DNA from: Limnoperna fortunei
Lineage: Eukaryota; Mollusca; Bivalvia; Mytilida; Modiolidae
Length of the DNA: 64,000 bases
Reading direction: 5' to 3'
NCBI GenBank assembly: GCA_944474755.1
Contig: OX104114.1
Location: forward strand, 21,847,220-21,911,219
The position numbers and the translations under genes are program-made. The notes beneath the pieces are model-generated. The model saw nothing but the letters and a program-made list of their open reading frames with translations, made no database searches and was not told the DNA's origin. Below are positions 62,058 to 64,000 of this stretch, piece after piece (position 1 is the stretch's first letter; every line of letters begins with the position of its first letter).

Positions 62058-64000
62058 AAACAGTGTTGATCACCACAACAATTGTCAGAACAGAGTTGAT
62101 CACTACAACAATTGTCAGAACAGCGTTGATCACCACAACAATTGTCAGAACAGCGTTGATCACCACAACAATTGTCAGAACAGTGTTGATCATTACAACA
62201 ATTGTCAGAACGGTGTTGATCACAACAACAATTTTCAGAATAGTGTTGATACCACTATAATTTTCAGAACAGTGTTGATCACCACAACAATTTTCAGAAC
62301 AGTGTTGATCACTACAACAATTGTCAGAACAGTGTTGATCACCACAACAATTGCCAGAACAGTGTTGATCACCACAACAATTGTCGGAGCAGTGTTGATC
62401 GTTACAACAATTGTCAGAACAGTGTTGTTCACAATAACAATTGTCAGAAAAGTGTTGATCATTGCAAAAATTGTCAGAACAGTGTTGACCATTACAACAA
62501 TTGTGAGAGCAGTGTTGATCATTACAACAAAATTTCGGAACAATGTTGACCATTACAACAATCGTCAGAACAGAGTTAATCATCACAACAAATGTCAGAA
62601 CAGTGTTGACCAATACAACAATTGTCAGAACAGTGATAATCACCACAACAATTGTCAGAACATGGTTGATCATTACAACAATGGTCAGAACAGTGTTGAT
62701 CACCACAACAATTGTCATCAGAACAGTGTTGATCACCACAACAATGGTCAGAACAGTGTTGATCACCACAACAATTGTCGGAACAGTGTCGATCACTTAC
62801 AACAATTGTTAAAACAGTGTTGATCACCAGAACAATTGTCAGAACAGTGTTGATCACCAGAGCAATTGTCAGAACAGTGGTTATCATTACAACAATTGTC
62901 AGAGCAGTGTTGATCACCACAACAATTGTCAGAACAGTGTTGATCATTACAACAATTGTCAGAACGGTGTTGATCACAACAACAATTGTCAGAATAGTGT
63001 TGATACCACTATAATTATCAGAACAGTGTTGATCACCCCAACAATTGTCAGAACAGTGTTGATCACTACAACAATCGTCAGAACAGTGTTGATCACAACA
63101 ACAATTGTCAGAACAGTGTTGATCATTACAACAATTGTCAGAACAGTGTTGATCACCACAACAATTGTCAGAACAGAGTTGATCACTACAACAATTTTCA
63201 GAACAGTGTTGATGCCACCACTATAATTATCAGAACAGTGTTCATCACCCCAACAATTGTCAGAACAGAGTTGATCACTACAACAATAATTAAAACAGTG
63301 TTGATCACCACAACAATTGTCAGAACAGAGTTGATCACTACAACAATTGTCAGAACAGCGTTGATCACCACAACAATTGTCAGAACAGCGTTGATCACCA
63401 CAACAATTGTCAGAACAGTGTTGATCATTACAACAATTGTCAGAACGGTGTTGATCACAACAACAATTTTCAGAATAGTGTTGATACCACTATAATTTTC
63501 AGAACAGTGTTGATCACCACAACAATTTTCAGAACAGTGTTGATCACTACAACAATTGTCAGAACAGTGTTGATCACCACAACAATTGCCAGAACAGTGT
63601 TGATCACCACAACAATTGTCGGAGCAGTGTTGATCGTTACAACAATTGTCAGAACAGTGTTGTTCACAATAACAATTGTCAGAAAAGTGTTGATCATTGC
63701 AAAAATTGTCAGAACAGTGTTGACCATTACAACAATTGTGAGAGCAGTGTTGATCATTACAACAAAATTTCGGAACAATGTTGACCATTACAACAATCGT
63801 CAGAACAGAGTTAATCATCACAACAAATGTCAGAACAGTGTTGACCAATACAACAATTGTCAGAACAGTGATAATCACCACAACAATTGTCAGAACATGG
63901 TTGATCATTACAACAATGGTCAGAACAGTGTTGATCACCACAACAATTGTCATCAGAACAGTGTTGATCACCACAACAATGGTCAGAACAGTGTTGATCA
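61720..64000. repeat. tandem duplication of 1235 bp at the window end
   Basis: 61720-62954 is followed by a near-identical segment from 62955 to the window end, with offset 1235 bp. Its left part overlaps the end of the 3039-bp duplication, so the later event reused part of the earlier one. Confidence 0.8.

Larger units (their letters stand above)
32825..64000. repeat. 31-kb satellite array of a 30-bp monomer, continuing past the window
   Basis: The consensus unit reads CAGAACAGTGTTGATCACCA then CAACAATTGT, with CACCA, CATTA, CACAA and CACTA as the commonest variants of the middle. About 1,040 copies run in one orientation without any clear foreign insertion. Variant monomers of 29, 31 or 33 bp (for example CTTACAACAATTG, or TGTCATCAGAAC) shift register. 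Marked variants such as ACACTTTTGCGAACAG, GATGCCACTATAATTATCAG and CAATCGGCGGACCTGTGTTG recur as landmarks and reveal higher-order copying. Four of the six frames of the consensus lack stops, so frames of up to 438 codons occur on both strands by construction. Confidence 0.98.

Noticed and set aside
32868..64000. Dozens of long open frames (up to 438 codons) on both strands of the 30-bp array
   Set aside because: They follow from a monomer length divisible by three with stop-free consensus frames. They overlap on both strands, lack splice or start context, and switch frame at variant monomers.
32825..64000. Resemblance of short regular units to a CRISPR array
   Set aside because: There are no unique spacers between repeats, the unit is contiguous, and the DNA is from an animal.

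Overview
The window is eukaryotic, AT-rich, intron-rich DNA, most likely from a bivalve mollusc. The evidence is a flotillin-1 gene split into small exons with GT-AG introns of animal size, plus several dispersed repeats of types I associate with bivalve introns (elements opening TTTTAGCTCACCTGA or ending GAGCCTCTAGTT, TTTAACGCC/GGAGTACCC-type repeats, a GTGGATTCATT/AATGAATCCAC-type MITE). The phylum is an inference from repeat familiarity; I cannot name the species.

Layout. (1) 229-24795, plus strand: a complete flotillin-1 gene. Eleven exon positions give a 427-residue protein, the length of human FLOT1. Two positions are duplicated: 3a/3b (11343-11433, 12631-12721) and 6a/6b (15966-16061, 16166-16261). 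Each copy has intact splice sites and an intact reading frame. For exon 3, joining both copies or skipping both creates an immediate stop, so the pair can only be used one at a time. The gene could therefore make four full-length isoforms that differ in the SPFH domain and at the SPFH/coiled-coil junction. The introns hold many mobile elements and tandem repeats: a 2.2 kb LTR-like composite, two long elements with internal tandem repeats, a 60-bp minisatellite of about 26 copies, a 62-bp-type degenerate repeat and several MITEs.

(2) 24796-30010: 3' flank and intergenic DNA, with a 47-bp tandem repeat carrying five AGGTnnnnnnGACCT palindromes and a 1.1 kb fold-back element flanked by a 9-bp duplication. 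(3) 30011-30609, minus strand: the last two exons of a small cysteine-rich gene whose product looks like a Ly6/uPAR three-finger domain; its first exon was not found. (4) 30610-32824: intergenic DNA with a long hairpin, then an AAC/AAT microsatellite. (5) About 32825-64000, running off the window: an essentially uninterrupted 31 kb array of a 30-bp monomer (about 1,040 copies, one orientation), built by nested tandem duplications of roughly 0.6 to 3 kb and by longer-range copies at spacings of 5 to 9 kb. Long open frames in this array follow from the monomer length being divisible by three and are not called as genes.

No tRNA, rRNA, CRISPR array or prokaryotic feature was seen.
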